Below are positions 8,077-20,756 of a DNA stretch of 64,000 nt, in pieces. Numbering within the stretch: the first letter of the stretch is position 1; the number at the start of each line of letters is the position of its first letter. The notes beneath the pieces were generated by a model. It saw nothing but the letters and a program-made list of their open reading frames with translations, was not told the DNA's origin and searched no databases. Made by a program: the position numbers and the translations under genes. The stretch covers positions 1 to 64,000 of the forward strand of contig NZ_NGNS01000005.1 in the NCBI RefSeq assembly GCF_002165625.1, in the 5' to 3' direction. This DNA comes from Neiella marina. Lineage in GTDB: Bacteria; Pseudomonadota; Gammaproteobacteria; Enterobacterales; Neiellaceae.

Positions 8077-9648
8077 CTACAACTGTTGAACCTTGCTCTT
8101 CAACGTTTGATATCGTTTATATCTTGGATTATTCGGTTGTAAAAATCGCTGTTGATCCAATAATGTGGTGCATTCATCACGAACTTTCATACGATCAGTG
8201 CCTGGTGGCAAGTGTTTCAGTAGCGCTTGCACCAAGTTAAGAGTAATCGCGGTGCTTGCGGGGTTATTGGCTACCGCCTCTCTAAAACTATCAATTGCCG
8301 CCACGTAATCACCCGCTTCATATTGTTTAATTCCGCGCACATTTTCGACACTTTTGGCTGCAATTTGTTCACGTTGCTGGTGTTGTTCTCGCGATTGTTT
8401 TAGTTGCTGCTCAACGTGTTGCCGATGTTCAACCATATTGGTCTGCTGTAAGCCTTTTTGTAGCATAGCCAAGGTCAACTCATCTTGTTGTTGCATCATT
8501 CCCGGAGCTTGTTCATAGACTTGAGTCAGTAACTGCTCCGCCTGTTTGCTTGATCCTTGTACTCGCGCCATTTGTGCTTGCAGTATCAATCCTTGGCTAT
8601 GATGGCGTTCATCGATTTTCTGACGACTGAAACGTGTCAGTTGTTCTTGTGCTTCGGCTATTAAGCGGCGCCGGTTAACGCCGGATTCCACTTCTGCGTG
8701 AGTGATGAGTTGATTTAAGTAATGGACATTGTCATCAGGCTCGGCCTGCACCGAGTGCACACCCAATTCGTGAATGTGGCGCAGAGCCCTTAGCTCAGCT
8801 TGGGGATCTTTATTGAGCTTGGCAATTTGTGCGGCAATGCGCTGACGTTTGATCGAACGCGGTGAAATAGCGATTGCTTGCTTAATAAAGTCGTAAGCCT
8901 CTGGATATTGCCCTTGCGCCATGTAGCACTTCGCCAACAATTCCATGGCATCGATCGCTCGGTTGTTCTCCGCTAGAACTTGTTTAGCGACATCAATGCA
9001 AGCATCGATTTCAGCCAACATGAAATGACTTTCAGCCAAACCTTGCAGTGCCCATCGTGATGCCCGAACATCAATCATTTGTTGATAGATGGCTTTGGCT
9101 TCTGCCGGTTTTTCCTGACGTAAGAGGATCTCTGCTAACAAACGATAGCAGGCGCCGGCATAGCGGCTTTTGGCTTTAATATGAGCGGTGCAGCGCTGCC
9201 GAGCGAGGGGGTAATCATGCTGACCCAACGCCTCGTATATGTCGGAGAGTTCAGCTTTCTGCTGTAACAGACGCGTCAACCTGGTTCTCAGGTTGGCTTT
9301 GTTGATAGGTTTTGATAAGTAATCATCGGGCCTGAATTCCAGCGCCCCCATGACCATGCTAAGCGACGTCTCGGCGGTGATCAGGACGAACACCGTATCA
9401 GCACGCAACCAACCCCTGAGGCTGATTTCTTCGAGTACTTGCTGGCCGTTTTGCTGCTTGCCTAAGTTGTAATCGCACAACACGATGTGGTGGCGGTTTT
9501 GTTGATACTGTGCAACTGCCTCTTCACCGTTTTTAGCTAAGTCGACTGCGGCGCAACCAAAGCCATCAACCATAGAACGCAATGACAGCCGAAATTCGGC
9601 GAAATCATCAACAATCAGTACCTTTTTTTGACTAAACAAGTCGTACAT
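8077..9648 (-). CDS. Response regulator with TPR output region (REC-TPR)
   Basis: Two-component receiver fused to tetratricopeptide repeats, 523 residues. The REC domain (about 8-130) has acidic residues Asp14/Asp15, phospho-acceptor Asp59 in VLCDYNLG, Thr in VLITAET and Lys in YLSKPIN. Residues about 140-480 form helical TPR-like repeats (for example YEAGDYVAAIDSFREA near 435) and there is no DNA-binding domain, so output is likely protein-protein interaction. First gene of the unit with the kinase. It is clearly paralogous to the 549-residue protein at 29311-30960; both share the order REC, TPRs and a terminal TPR followed by LNL(V/I)Q(A/T)LLK. Confidence 0.92.
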   Translation of the reverse strand: MYDLFSQKKVLIVDDFAEFRLSLRSMVDGFGCAAVDLAKNGEEAVAQYQQNRHHIVLCDYNLGKQQNGQQVLEEISLRGWLRADTVFVLITAETSLSMVMGALEFRPDDYLSKPINKANLRTRLTRLLQQKAELSDIYEALGQHDYPLARQRCTAHIKAKSRYAGACYRLLAEILLRQEKPAEAKAIYQQMIDVRASRWALQGLAESHFMLAEIDACIDVAKQVLAENNRAIDAMELLAKCYMAQGQYPEAYDFIKQAIAISPRSIKRQRIAAQIAKLNKDPQAELRALRHIHELGVHSVQAEPDDNVHYLNQLITHAEVESGVNRRRLIAEAQEQLTRFSRQKIDERHHSQGLILQAQMARVQGSSKQAEQLLTQVYEQAPGMMQQQDELTLAMLQKGLQQTNMVEHRQHVEQQLKQSREQHQQREQIAAKSVENVRGIKQYEAGDYVAAIDSFREAVANNPASTAITLNLVQALLKHLPPGTDRMKVRDECTTLLDQQRFLQPNNPRYKRYQTLKSKVQQL

Positions 9649-9737
9649 GCAGTTAAATTGTTATTCCATTGAGTTGGAGAAAAGGATACGGTTTCGTACA
9701 GTCAAGTCTAATGCTCTGCTCACAGTTAGCAAATTGA

Positions 9738-12088
<2,351 letters not shown>

Positions 12089-12208
12089 AGAGTTCCTAGT
12101 GGGGGCTATGATTGCGGAATAGTTCGAACGCCATATTAACCTGCCACCTTGAGGTTACGCGAGCAGTGGCCACTGAAGCATTGTTGGCTCGATTGGCAAG
12201 ATATGTTG

Positions 12209-12796
12209 TCAGCTGCGCTCGGCGTTGCGAGTTTGGCGGAATAGATGACTGTAAAGGTTGTGAATGATCCCTGCCGTTACGCCCCAGATATAGTGGCCAT
12301 TCCATGGAATCCAGTAAACGTCCAATTGGCGTTGGTTACGCTTGACGGTATAACGATAATGGTTAGTCGGGTCCATTAAGTGAGCTAACGGAACCGAGAA
12401 AGTGAAGTCGACCTCTTCGGGGTTTGGCGTTGGCTGTGGTACTTGCTCAAACCAACCGATATAGGGCGTGATTGAGAAACCACTATTGGACACGTAAGTC
12501 GGTAATTGGCCCCATACAGCATCTGGCTGGATACCAATTTCTTCGTCACACTCACGCCATGCGGTGGCTTGTAAGTTGCTGTCATCTGCATCGTAACGAC
12601 CACCCGGAAAACTTATCTGGCCGCCATGATGCCTGAGATGAGCGGCTCGCTGGGTGAAAAGCACATGCAGTTGTTGGTGGTGTTCAAACAGCGGAATGAC
12701 AACAGCTGCCTCATGCTGATAGCTGGCCTTGTGATCTTCAATTTGCAAGGGTTGCAAACTGAACTGAGTTAGAAATTGCTGTCGACTCGCTGTCAT
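12209..12796 (-). CDS. nudL: Nudix hydrolase, CoA pyrophosphatase NudL type
   Basis: Predicted to hydrolyse coenzyme A and its derivatives to 4'-phosphopantetheine and 3',5'-ADP, a housekeeping role. 195 residues. The NudL signature precedes the Nudix box: LFTQRAAHLRHHGGQISFPGG. The box itself ends WRECDEEIGI; its first acidic position is Asp rather than Glu, as in E. coli NudL. Its ATG overlaps the pabB TGA by four bases (ATGA), so translation is coupled to pabB. E. coli also has the pabB-nudL-sdaA order, which supports all three calls. Confidence 0.93.
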   Translation of the reverse strand: MTASRQQFLTQFSLQPLQIEDHKASYQHEAAVVIPLFEHHQQLHVLFTQRAAHLRHHGGQISFPGGRYDADDSNLQATAWRECDEEIGIQPDAVWGQLPTYVSNSGFSITPYIGWFEQVPQPTPNPEEVDFTFSVPLAHLMDPTNHYRYTVKRNQRQLDVYWIPWNGHYIWGVTAGIIHNLYSHLFRQTRNAERS

Positions 12797-14202
12797 CCTA
12801 GGTCATTCAACAAAGGTAAAATCTTGCTCACCTTATCATGGGTTTCCTGATATTCGGCTGAACATTCTGAGTCCGCGACTAAACCGCCGCCGGCCCAGCA
12901 ATAAATCTGTTGGTTGTTGTCACACAACAAGGTCCGAATGGTAATGCTGGTATCCATTTGTCCGGTCACTGAAATATAACCAATCGAACCGCAATATATG
13001 TTGCGGCGGTGCGGCTCTAGTTCGTCAATGATTTCCATTGCCCGAATTTTCGGGGCGCCGGTAATTGAACCGCCGGGGAACGCGCCTTCAATCAGATCAT
13101 AAACATCATGCTCATCAGAAAGCGTCGCAGTTACTGTGGAAACCATATGGTGGACAGAAGGAAAGCTTTCAATGCCAAACAGTACCGGTACATCAACGCT
13201 ACCAGGGGCTGCGACCTTACTGACGTCATTGCGTAACAAGTCCACGATCATCAAATTCTCTGCGCGATCTTTGTCGGCTCGTTGCAACTCCTGCGCTTGT
13301 CTCTCATCACTAACTCGATCGTTGCCACGTGGTCGCGTGCCCTTAATCGGTTTGGTTTCTATTTGTTGCTGGCGACATTCGATAAAACGTTCTGGCGACA
13401 AGCTGAGAACTTGGCCCTTAGTGGCGTTGATGTACGCTGAAAAGGGGCCAGCATTGTGTTGTCTGAGTGCCAGATAGGCGTTAAATGGCTCACCTTCAAA
13501 CTGGCTTTGGTGGCGCTGCGCTAGATTGACTTGGTAGCAATCGCCGGCTAGCAAATAGCGTTGAACTGAAGCAAACTTTGCTTGGTATTGCTGCTCCGAC
13601 ATGTTTGATGTCCACGGCGAAAGCAAGCGAAAATCGGCGGCCTGTTGCGCCGGGCGAAGGTGGTGCAACTCGGCGCTGAGCTTTGTGACCGCTTGGCTTT
13701 CTCCAATCACGTAGGCACGTTGCTCTGTTTGGTCGATAATCAGCGCCGCCTCATACCAACCGACTGCCATATCTGGAAAGTCGATGTCGGCCACGGCATT
13801 GTTTGGCAGGCGTTCGAGATAACGACCAAGATCATAGCCCCAAAAACCCAGCCAACCACCATCAAAGGTTTGAATCAATTGCGTGGTCGATTGCCAGGCA
13901 AGTTGTTTGGCTATGTACCGCATCGCGGCAAAAGGGGATAGCTTTGGATCGGTAGGCAGTTGCACCGGCTGTTGCCGCTGGCTGTCGATCTTGGTTTCAC
14001 CCCGTTCGGTGATGAGTTTTAGGCGTGGTGACCAGGCGATGATGTGACAACGGCTATTGGCGTGATTGTTGTTTGCTGAGTCCAGCCATACGAAATCTGG
14101 TTGGCGATAAAAATGCCGAGCAATCTCCTCAGGATCACCAAATCGGTGCCAGTCTAACAGCTCAATTGCGCCTTGCCGTTGTTGCAAAAATCTGTTCTCC
14201 AA
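12793..14202 (-). CDS. pabB: Aminodeoxychorismate synthase component I
   Basis: Converts chorismate to 4-amino-4-deoxychorismate, with PabA supplying ammonia, for p-aminobenzoate and folate synthesis. 469 residues. The chorismate-binding domain (about 200-465) shows SPERFIECRQQQIETKPIKGTRPRG cut into recognisable blocks: PERF, and PIKGT with the PabB-type lysine. Further on are GAPKIRAMEIIDELEP and GYISVTGQMDTSITIRT. The start read here is a TTG near position 14202; no ATG lies close upstream, and the SD is weak, so the exact start is uncertain. Followed by nudL with a 4-base overlap. It is divergent from the fumarase gene. Confidence 0.94.
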   Translation of the reverse strand: MENRFLQQRQGAIELLDWHRFGDPEEIARHFYRQPDFVWLDSANNNHANSRCHIIAWSPRLKLITERGETKIDSQRQQPVQLPTDPKLSPFAAMRYIAKQLAWQSTTQLIQTFDGGWLGFWGYDLGRYLERLPNNAVADIDFPDMAVGWYEAALIIDQTEQRAYVIGESQAVTKLSAELHHLRPAQQAADFRLLSPWTSNMSEQQYQAKFASVQRYLLAGDCYQVNLAQRHQSQFEGEPFNAYLALRQHNAGPFSAYINATKGQVLSLSPERFIECRQQQIETKPIKGTRPRGNDRVSDERQAQELQRADKDRAENLMIVDLLRNDVSKVAAPGSVDVPVLFGIESFPSVHHMVSTVTATLSDEHDVYDLIEGAFPGGSITGAPKIRAMEIIDELEPHRRNIYCGSIGYISVTGQMDTSITIRTLLCDNNQQIYCWAGGGLVADSECSAEYQETHDKVSKILPLLNDLG

Positions 14203-14320
14203 TTATTGACTTACCCGCTGGTAGCGATGGGTGGCGGAGGTTATCATAGCGCCAGCGTGAAAAACATCTATACCCTCTAATAACAAACGGGACCTTAGTA
14301 ATTGGTCCACGGAGATAACA

Positions 14321-15850
14321 ATGACCATCATTCGCCAAGACGATTTGATTGAAAGCGTCGCCGATGCGCTGCAATACATCAGTTATTATCATCCCCTCGA
14401 TTTTGTCAATGCACTCGCCGAAGCATACGAAAAAGAACAATCTCAGGCAGCTAAAGATGCAATTGCACAAATTCTTATCAACAGCCGAATGTCAGCCGAA
14501 GGTCGTCGACCGATTTGCCAGGATACTGGGATCGTCACTTGCTTTGTTAAAGTTGGAATGAAGGTGCAGTGGGATGGTGATCTGACGCTGCAAGAGATGA
14601 TTGATGAAGGCACCCGCCGAGCATACAACAACCCTGACAATCCATTGCGTGCATCCATTGTCGCCGATCCAAACGGTAAGCGCTTGAACACCAAAGATAA
14701 CACTCCAGCCGTTGTGCATACCGAATTGGTTGCAGGTGATCAGGTTGAAGTGATGATCGCAGCTAAAGGTGGGGGCTCTGAAAATAAGAGCAAAATGGTC
14801 ATGCTCAATCCGTCCGATGATGTTGTTGAGTGGGTTTTGAAAACCTTGCCGACGATGGGCGCTGGCTGGTGCCCTCCGGGTATGATTGGCATTGGTATTG
14901 GTGGTACGGCCGAAAAAGCTGCGGTGTTGGCGAAGGAATCGTTAATGGATCCGGTCGATATTCACGACCTGATGGCCAAAGGTGCGGATAACGCCGATGA
15001 GCAATTACGTCTCGATTTGTATGAGAAGGCCAATAAGTTAGGTATTGGCGCCCAAGGGCTCGGTGGTTTGACTACTGTGGTCGACGTTAAAGTAAAGACT
15101 GCGCCAACTCATGCAGCGTCTAAGCCGGTCTGTATGATTCCAAATTGTGCGGCGACTCGTCACGTTCATTTCCACCTTGATGGCTCCGGCCCGGCAGAGC
15201 TCAAAGCTCCGAAAGTTTCGGATTGGCCCGAGGTCACTTGGGAAGTGGGTGACAATGTGCGTCGGGTCAATCTGGATGAAGTGAGCAAAACTGATATTCA
15301 GGAATGGAAAACAGGCGAAACAGTATTGCTCAGTGGCACTATTTTGACCGGCCGAGATGCGGCTCACAAGCGCATTCAAGAGATGCTTAGCAAAGGCGAA
15401 GGCTTACCTGAAGGTGTGGATTTTACCAATAAATTCATCTATTACGTTGGTCCAGTTGATGCTGTGGGTGATGAAGCGGTTGGACCTGCAGGCCCTACGA
15501 CATCCACTCGGATGGACAAATTTACTGACATGATGCTTGCTGATACTGGCCTGATAGGCATGATTGGTAAAGCCGAGCGGGGGCCAGCGGCTGTCGAGAG
15601 TATTAAGAATCATCAAGCTGTGTACCTGATGGCTGTTGGTGGCGCAGCTTACTTGGTTGCCAAAGCGATTAAGAAAGCCAAAGTGGTCGCTTTTGAAGAC
15701 TTAGGTATGGAAGCCATCTATGAGTTTGAAGTTGAAGATATGCCCGTTACGGTTGCGGTCGACAGCACTGGTGACAATGCCCACGTCCGAGGCCCAGCCT
15801 TGTGGAAAGCAAAAATCGAAGATTTGGACGCAGCACTAAGCGATTCGTGA
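14321..15850 (+). CDS. fumA: Class I fumarate hydratase, iron-sulfur type
   Basis: Oxygen-sensitive [4Fe-4S] fumarase interconverting fumarate and malate in the TCA cycle and in anaerobic reductive branches. 509 residues, shorter than the 548-residue E. coli FumA but with both domains. The three cluster cysteines are Cys66 (ICQDTG), Cys184 (GWCPPG) and Cys276 (IPNCAATRH). AKGGGSENKS and VGPAGPTTSTRMDKF are also typical. GGAGAT lies 6 nt before the ATG. A strong terminator follows. It resembles the single class I fumarase of Shewanella or Pseudomonas rather than an enterobacterial paralogue pair, so the A/B suffix is nominal. Confidence 0.94.
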   Translation: MTIIRQDDLIESVADALQYISYYHPLDFVNALAEAYEKEQSQAAKDAIAQILINSRMSAEGRRPICQDTGIVTCFVKVGMKVQWDGDLTLQEMIDEGTRRAYNNPDNPLRASIVADPNGKRLNTKDNTPAVVHTELVAGDQVEVMIAAKGGGSENKSKMVMLNPSDDVVEWVLKTLPTMGAGWCPPGMIGIGIGGTAEKAAVLAKESLMDPVDIHDLMAKGADNADEQLRLDLYEKANKLGIGAQGLGGLTTVVDVKVKTAPTHAASKPVCMIPNCAATRHVHFHLDGSGPAELKAPKVSDWPEVTWEVGDNVRRVNLDEVSKTDIQEWKTGETVLLSGTILTGRDAAHKRIQEMLSKGEGLPEGVDFTNKFIYYVGPVDAVGDEAVGPAGPTTSTRMDKFTDMMLADTGLIGMIGKAERGPAAVESIKNHQAVYLMAVGGAAYLVAKAIKKAKVVAFEDLGMEAIYEFEVEDMPVTVAVDSTGDNAHVRGPALWKAKIEDLDAALSDS

Positions 15851-15871
15851 ATGGCTATTTAACTAGCAAAA

Positions 15872-15897
15872 AGGCCCCAACATTTGGGGCCTTTTTT
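15872..15897 (+). terminator. Terminator after fumarase
   Basis: AGGCCCCAA (15872-15880) / TTGGGGCCT (15884-15892), CAT loop, T-run on the plus strand and five As before it. It also lies 20 bp past the stop of the convergent MaoC-like gene. Confidence 0.93.
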
Positions 15898-15917
15898 ATC
15901 CTTGCGCTAGCATCATG

Positions 15918-16805
15918 CTAGAGCTGATAGCTACCAAGCATCAGCAAGCGACCATTCTCATCTTCCAATCGCAGTGGCACTTGCTGCTGGTTAGCGGCCG
16001 TCGAGTCCAGTTGATGCAATAGGGTGTTGACGCCGCCGGGAAGCTTCAGTGGCGCGGTGAATCTTGCGTCGATATCACGAATGTTGGCTTGAAGGTTGTT
16101 TTGTAACACTTCAATACTCCGAATGAAAGTGCCCATGCCGTGAAGTACTCGAGTGCCAAATGGCGACATTTTCCCTACCCAACGGCTCCAATGAATCGGG
16201 TTAAAGTCGCCGCTTAACAAGGCGAAATCACGGCCGTCATGATCATTGGAGCTCCAGTGGCCAATGACACTATATGATGCCTGTGTTTCTGGAAGCTTGT
16301 TGCGTCGCTTACTGGCGATGCTGAGCGGAAACAAGGTTTGCACTTGCAATTCAGCAGCGAGCTCATCGTCATAATAAATACTGATGGTTTGGCTCACCCG
16401 CGCTTTGCCTGGAACTTCCCGAACTGATGTCACGCTGACCTTAGCCATCACGGGGGTTTCCCAAGGCACCGGCTTGATGACTGTCATTCGGCAGCCTTGA
16501 TTGATTACTTTGCTCAGGCGATAGCGCGATTGCGCAAGCTGTTTGATACACAAAGGCATCGCTAATTGAAAGAATATATGTGTGGGAATGCTGGCGCTAT
16601 ATCGTCCTTTATCGCAGCCTGCCCATTCCATGTAGTGGCTAATAAGGCGTTCGCTGGGCGTTGCTAGTTCAGCCGTTATGTCGGCAAACGAATCGGGGTT
16701 TTCACTCGCGATAGTAAAAGGAACTAGTTCTCTGCCGATAACACCGGCAAAGGATTTCAACATGGGCCCTTGCTCTAAGAGCAAACTAACAGGTACTCGT
16801 TCCAT
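15918..16805 (-). CDS. MaoC-like acyl dehydratase (hotdog fold)
   Basis: Predicted (R)-specific enoyl-CoA hydratase/dehydratase-like protein of 295 residues. The C-terminal hotdog domain has the hydratase-2 motif: ALLSGDFNPIHWSRW, with Asp and His five residues apart, then FGTRVLHGM. The N-terminal half (1-150) looks like a second, degenerate hotdog unit, making it a double-hotdog single chain. Substrate is not evident; a role in lipid or acyl-CoA metabolism is inferred from the family. A palindrome just upstream overlaps its probable start of transcription, so it is likely repressed by a TetR-type regulator. SD is weak. Confidence 0.82.
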   Translation of the reverse strand: MERVPVSLLLEQGPMLKSFAGVIGRELVPFTIASENPDSFADITAELATPSERLISHYMEWAGCDKGRYSASIPTHIFFQLAMPLCIKQLAQSRYRLSKVINQGCRMTVIKPVPWETPVMAKVSVTSVREVPGKARVSQTISIYYDDELAAELQVQTLFPLSIASKRRNKLPETQASYSVIGHWSSNDHDGRDFALLSGDFNPIHWSRWVGKMSPFGTRVLHGMGTFIRSIEVLQNNLQANIRDIDARFTAPLKLPGGVNTLLHQLDSTAANQQQVPLRLEDENGRLLMLGSYQL

Positions 16806-16844
16806 GATGTACTCGATAATCAGTTAACAGAGAGATCGGCAAAC

Positions 16845-16866
16845 TAACGGCCGACCGTTAATTATA
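16845..16866 (-). promoter_or_regulatory. -10 element with overlapping palindromic operator
   Basis: On the minus strand TATAAT (plus 16861-16866) is immediately followed by the palindrome TAACGG-TCGG-CCGTTA (16845-16860). The palindrome covers the expected transcription start of the MaoC-like gene, as expected for a TetR-family repressor site. No regulator gene lies beside it. Confidence 0.6.
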
Positions 16867-16907
16867 CAGGAAAATGAACGTTTAATTGCAACCGGCGGAT
16901 ACTGGAA

Positions 16908-17381
16908 TTATAGCCAGCGTCGCGTTTGCTGAGTGTATGAACTGAATTGAGAGCCAAACTGGGCTCGCAAGGCTCGTTCTTCCGGAACAATTTGGAAGCG
17001 GGTCATGTACAGCACAAACAGACCACTGATGATAACTCCAAGCGGTTGCAACCACCACGCGGACCAGCCAAGCAAGGCGATCAACATACCTAGGTACATG
17101 GGGTTGCGCGAGTATCGGTAGATTCCAGAGGTGACCAGTTGAGAAGCTTGTTCTGGTAGCAAAGGATTTACCGTTGTTTGGTGATGACGAAACTGCCAAA
17201 CGCCACTGACAGCGATGGTAAAACCTAGAATGGCGCCAGTTATCGCCAGCGTTGACCACAGTGGCCAATGGGGGAAAGAAAGAGTCGATGCCGGACTCAA
17301 AACAATGAGGCCGGCAGCAATGGCCACCTGCAACACAGGTGGCAACTTGAGTTCAAGCCAACCAAGCTTAGGCTTTGGCAC
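16908..17381 (-). CDS. Isoprenylcysteine methyltransferase-like membrane protein (PEMT/ICMT family)
   Basis: Integral membrane methyltransferase of the phospholipid/isoprenylcysteine carboxyl methyltransferase superfamily, 157 residues. About four hydrophobic segments are visible (roughly 15-33, 43-62, 95-128). The SAM-binding C-terminal signature is present: [15 protein letters not shown], then [24 protein letters not shown] in two blocks. The best start is a GTG lying inside the last codons of pta (14-base overlap), with GGAAG just upstream, so it is translationally coupled to pta. The substrate in bacteria of this type is unknown. Confidence 0.85.
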   Translation of the reverse strand: MPKPKLGWLELKLPPVLQVAIAAGLIVLSPASTLSFPHWPLWSTLAITGAILGFTIAVSGVWQFRHHQTTVNPLLPEQASQLVTSGIYRYSRNPMYLGMLIALLGWSAWWLQPLGVIISGLFVLYMTRFQIVPEERALRAQFGSQFSSYTQQTRRWL

Positions 17382-19527
17382 TGGCTTCCATTTGAGTCGA
17401 CTGAATTGCTGTCAAAGCGATGGTGTAGACAATGTCTTCAACCAGTGCGCCGCGCGACAGGTCATTTACCGGCTTGTTAAGACCTTGCAGCATTGGACCA
17501 ATACTGATGAGGTCGGCTGAACGTTGTACTGCTTTGTAGGTGGTGTTGCCGGTATTCAAATCAGGGAAAATGAATACGGTTGCTTTACCTGCTACCGGGC
17601 TATTTGGCGCTTTACTTGCGGCGACATTTTCCATGACGGCGGCATCATACTGCAGCGGACCATCGATAATTAGGTCTGGACGACGCTCTTGTGCAATTCG
17701 CGTTGCTTCGCGCACTTTATCGACGTCGGAGCCTGAGCCACTAGTACCGGTTGAGTAGCTGATCATTGCTACTTTCGGATCAATACCAAAGGCAATCGCC
17801 GATTCCGCTGACTGGATGGCAATTTCCGCCAGTTGTTCAGCATTTGGATCCGGGTTAATCGCACAGTCGCCATAAACCAATACTTGATCCGGCAGCAACA
17901 TGAAGAAGATTGATGACACCAACGACGAACTTGGCGCCGTTTTAATCAATTGCAAGGCAGGACGAATGGTATTGGCCGTCGTATTCACTGCGCCAGAAAC
18001 CAGACCATCGACGTCGCCCATTTGCAACATCATGGTGCCTAGAACGACGGTGTCTTCTAAGTGTTCACGAGCAACCACTTCTTCCAAGCCTTTGTGCTTA
18101 CGCAACTCGACCATAGGGGCCACGTAGCTTTCCAAAACCGCCATTGGATCGAGAATTTCAACACTTGGTGGTAACACCACACCCTGTTGTTCCGCAACGC
18201 GATTGATTTCAGCAGGGCTACCCAACAGTACCGGGCGAGCAATGCCTCGCTCTGCACAGATAGCGGCGGCACGGATGGTGCGCGGCTCATCACCTTCAGG
18301 CAATACAATGCGTTTGTTGGCGCGACGAGCAAGTTCGGTCAACTCATAACGGAACGCTGGTGGCGATAGTTTACGAGAGCCCTCTACGCCGTCCATTAAC
18401 TCCATCAGCCAGTTATTGTGAATGTACTGTGCTGCGTGTTCTTGAACTAAGTGCAGACGTTGGGCATCGTCAATTGGCAACTCAAGGTTGAAGTTCTGCA
18501 AACTCAACGATGTTTGCCAAGTGTTAGTGTTGATCATCATCACTGGCAAGCCGCTGTCGAATGCTTGCTTACACAAATCCATGACGTATGGATTTGTTTC
18601 ATATCCGCCGGTTAGGAGCAACGCGCCGATTTCTACGCCGTTCATTGCAGCCAAACATGCTGCAACGACGACATCGTAGCGGTCTGCTGAGCTGACTAAC
18701 AAAGAGCCGGGTTTAAAGTGCTCAACCATATTGGGAATACTGCGAGCACAGAAAGTCACGCTGCGCAGGCGACGAGTGTCTGCATGGCCTTTGTTCAAGT
18801 ACTTGGCATCGAGGTGTTCAGCCAAATCAGAGACACGCGGCGCGATCAGATCAAAGTTCCATGGAATACAACCTAATAGCGGTACTTTGGAGCGACTGAA
18901 CGCTGATTTGATTTTGTCGATGTTTGCCGACAGTGTCGCTTCGTGCTCATCGAACATTTCTGATAGGTCAGGGCGGTTACGGCCCAACTCATCAACTGGC
19001 GCGCCAACTTTGTTGACAATAACACCCAGCAAGCGTTTGTTTTTACTGCCGCCGAGGTTGTTGTAAGTGATCTCTACGCGCTCTTTCAAGTCTTTCGCTT
19101 TGTCACCACCAGGAATAGTGACAAAGACGATATCAGCGTTCAGCGCTGTTGCTATTTCAAAGTTCAGGCGTGTTGCATAGGTGTGGCGGCGAGTCGGCAC
19201 TAGGCCTTCGACGATAACCACTTCACCTTCAGAACAATCGCGTTGGTAGCGTTCAACAATGTCTTCGAGCAGGATGTCTTTTTTGTCACCACTGACCAAA
19301 CCTTCAGCCATTTCCAAAGGAATGGAGTCGATGACCGGAATGCCGGTCGCATTGGATACGATACGGGTCGATAACTCAGGCCCTTCATAACCAGGACGAG
19401 GCTGGCCTACAGGCTTGAAAAATGAGCTGGATAAACCCAAACGCTGGAATGCGTGTAGCAAACCAAGGCTGATGGTGGTTAGACCAACGCCTTCGCCGAT
19501 TGGGATCAGCATAATGGTACGTTGCAC
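17368..19527 (-). CDS. pta: Phosphate acetyltransferase
   Basis: Converts acetyl-CoA and phosphate to acetyl phosphate; with AckA makes ATP and acetate. 719 residues, the long proteobacterial form. Regions: an N-terminal P-loop-like/BioD-like domain ([27 protein letters not shown]), a central DRTGG domain (about 215-325, [31 protein letters not shown] in pieces) and the C-terminal PTA domain ([45 protein letters not shown]). Start codon is GTG, with AGAGG 9 nt upstream. It follows ackA by 32 bp in one operon, and the methyltransferase-like gene overlaps its 3' end. Confidence 0.97.
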   Translation of the reverse strand: MQRTIMLIPIGEGVGLTTISLGLLHAFQRLGLSSSFFKPVGQPRPGYEGPELSTRIVSNATGIPVIDSIPLEMAEGLVSGDKKDILLEDIVERYQRDCSEGEVVIVEGLVPTRRHTYATRLNFEIATALNADIVFVTIPGGDKAKDLKERVEITYNNLGGSKNKRLLGVIVNKVGAPVDELGRNRPDLSEMFDEHEATLSANIDKIKSAFSRSKVPLLGCIPWNFDLIAPRVSDLAEHLDAKYLNKGHADTRRLRSVTFCARSIPNMVEHFKPGSLLVSSADRYDVVVAACLAAMNGVEIGALLLTGGYETNPYVMDLCKQAFDSGLPVMMINTNTWQTSLSLQNFNLELPIDDAQRLHLVQEHAAQYIHNNWLMELMDGVEGSRKLSPPAFRYELTELARRANKRIVLPEGDEPRTIRAAAICAERGIARPVLLGSPAEINRVAEQQGVVLPPSVEILDPMAVLESYVAPMVELRKHKGLEEVVAREHLEDTVVLGTMMLQMGDVDGLVSGAVNTTANTIRPALQLIKTAPSSSLVSSIFFMLLPDQVLVYGDCAINPDPNAEQLAEIAIQSAESAIAFGIDPKVAMISYSTGTSGSGSDVDKVREATRIAQERRPDLIIDGPLQYDAAVMENVAASKAPNSPVAGKATVFIFPDLNTGNTTYKAVQRSADLISIGPMLQGLNKPVNDLSRGALVEDIVYTIALTAIQSTQMEASAKA

Positions 19528-19559
19528 GGTTATATACCTCTAAATATTGTTCTTCTTGT

Positions 19560-20756
19560 TTAAACGCCAGCCAAACGAGCGCTGTCCTGAGCGATAATCC
19601 ACTCTTCATTGGTTGGAATAACCAAAGCTTTAAAATTACTGTCTGCGGTAGTAATGCAGCCCTCGTTACCGAAACGAGCGTCAAGGTTACCTTGTTCATC
19701 CAGTTTCAAACCGAATACACTCAAGCGTTCAATGACTTCCTTGCGGGTATTGGCTGAATTCTCGCCGATGCCGCCGGTAAATACGATCGCATCAATGCGT
19801 GGCAGGGCCGCAGCATAAGCGGCAATTTGCTTCGCTAAGCGGTAACACATGACGCTATGAGCTCGGATTGATTCAGGCTTACCTTGTTCCATACCTTCTT
19901 CGATGAAGCGGCAGTCACTTGATTGTTCGCTTAAACCTAATAGGCCACTTTGCTTATGAACCATAGTGTTCACTTCATCAAGTGAATAACCCAATTTGTC
20001 GACCAAGTGGAAGATGATTGCGGGATCGAAATCGCCAGAACGAGTCCCCATCACCACACCTTCCAGTGGAGTCATCCCCATAGAGGTGTCAACCGACTTG
20101 CCATCTTTAACCGCACAGATTGAAGAGCCGTTACCTAGGTGAGCAACGATAACGTTGGTTTCGGCAACGTCTTGGCCCAGCATTTCAGCAGCTTTTCGGC
20201 TCACGTATAAGTGACTAGTACCATGCATACCGTAGCGACGAACACCGTGCTGCTTATATAGCTTGTATGGCAAAGCATAAAGGTAGGCATTTTCTGGCAT
20301 CGTTTGGTGGAACGCTGTGTCGAATACCGCAGTTTGTGGTAACGACGGGAAAGCCGCTTGCGCTGCGCGAATACCAATTAAGTGGGCCGGGTTGTGCAGT
20401 GGTGCCAGAGTGGCACAATCTTCAATGCCTTTAACAACCTCTGGCGTAATCAAAGCTGAAGCGGTGAAGTTTTCACCTCCGTGAACAACACGGTGACCGA
20501 CAGCAACAATCTGATCATTGAAGCCTTCGTCTTGAATCAGTTTTACCAAGCGCTCGAGCGCTTCGCGGTGAGCGGCACCTGCACCTAAATCTTCCTGAAT
20601 TTTTTCACCATTCAGTTTCCAAATAATGCGGGCTTCAAGAAGACTCAAGCATTCAGCTAAGCCGCTTAAGTGCTCATCACCATTTTGTGAGTCAATCAGG
20701 GCGAATTTTAGGGAAGAGCTGCCGCAGTTAAGAACCAGAACGAGCTTGCTTTGCAT
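19560..20756 (-). CDS. ackA: Acetate kinase
   Basis: Transfers phosphate from acetyl phosphate to ADP, the last step of acetate fermentation. 398 residues, starting [20 protein letters not shown] as in E. coli; an upstream in-frame TTG is rejected because it adds eight non-conserved residues. The family blocks [48 protein letters not shown] and FTGGIGENS are all present. First gene of ackA-pta. Upstream, near 20918-20931, an FNR-like box suggests anaerobic control. Confidence 0.98.
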   Translation of the reverse strand: MQSKLVLVLNCGSSSLKFALIDSQNGDEHLSGLAECLSLLEARIIWKLNGEKIQEDLGAGAAHREALERLVKLIQDEGFNDQIVAVGHRVVHGGENFTASALITPEVVKGIEDCATLAPLHNPAHLIGIRAAQAAFPSLPQTAVFDTAFHQTMPENAYLYALPYKLYKQHGVRRYGMHGTSHLYVSRKAAEMLGQDVAETNVIVAHLGNGSSICAVKDGKSVDTSMGMTPLEGVVMGTRSGDFDPAIIFHLVDKLGYSLDEVNTMVHKQSGLLGLSEQSSDCRFIEEGMEQGKPESIRAHSVMCYRLAKQIAAYAAALPRIDAIVFTGGIGENSANTRKEVIERLSVFGLKLDEQGNLDARFGNEGCITTADSNFKALVIPTNEEWIIAQDSARLAGV

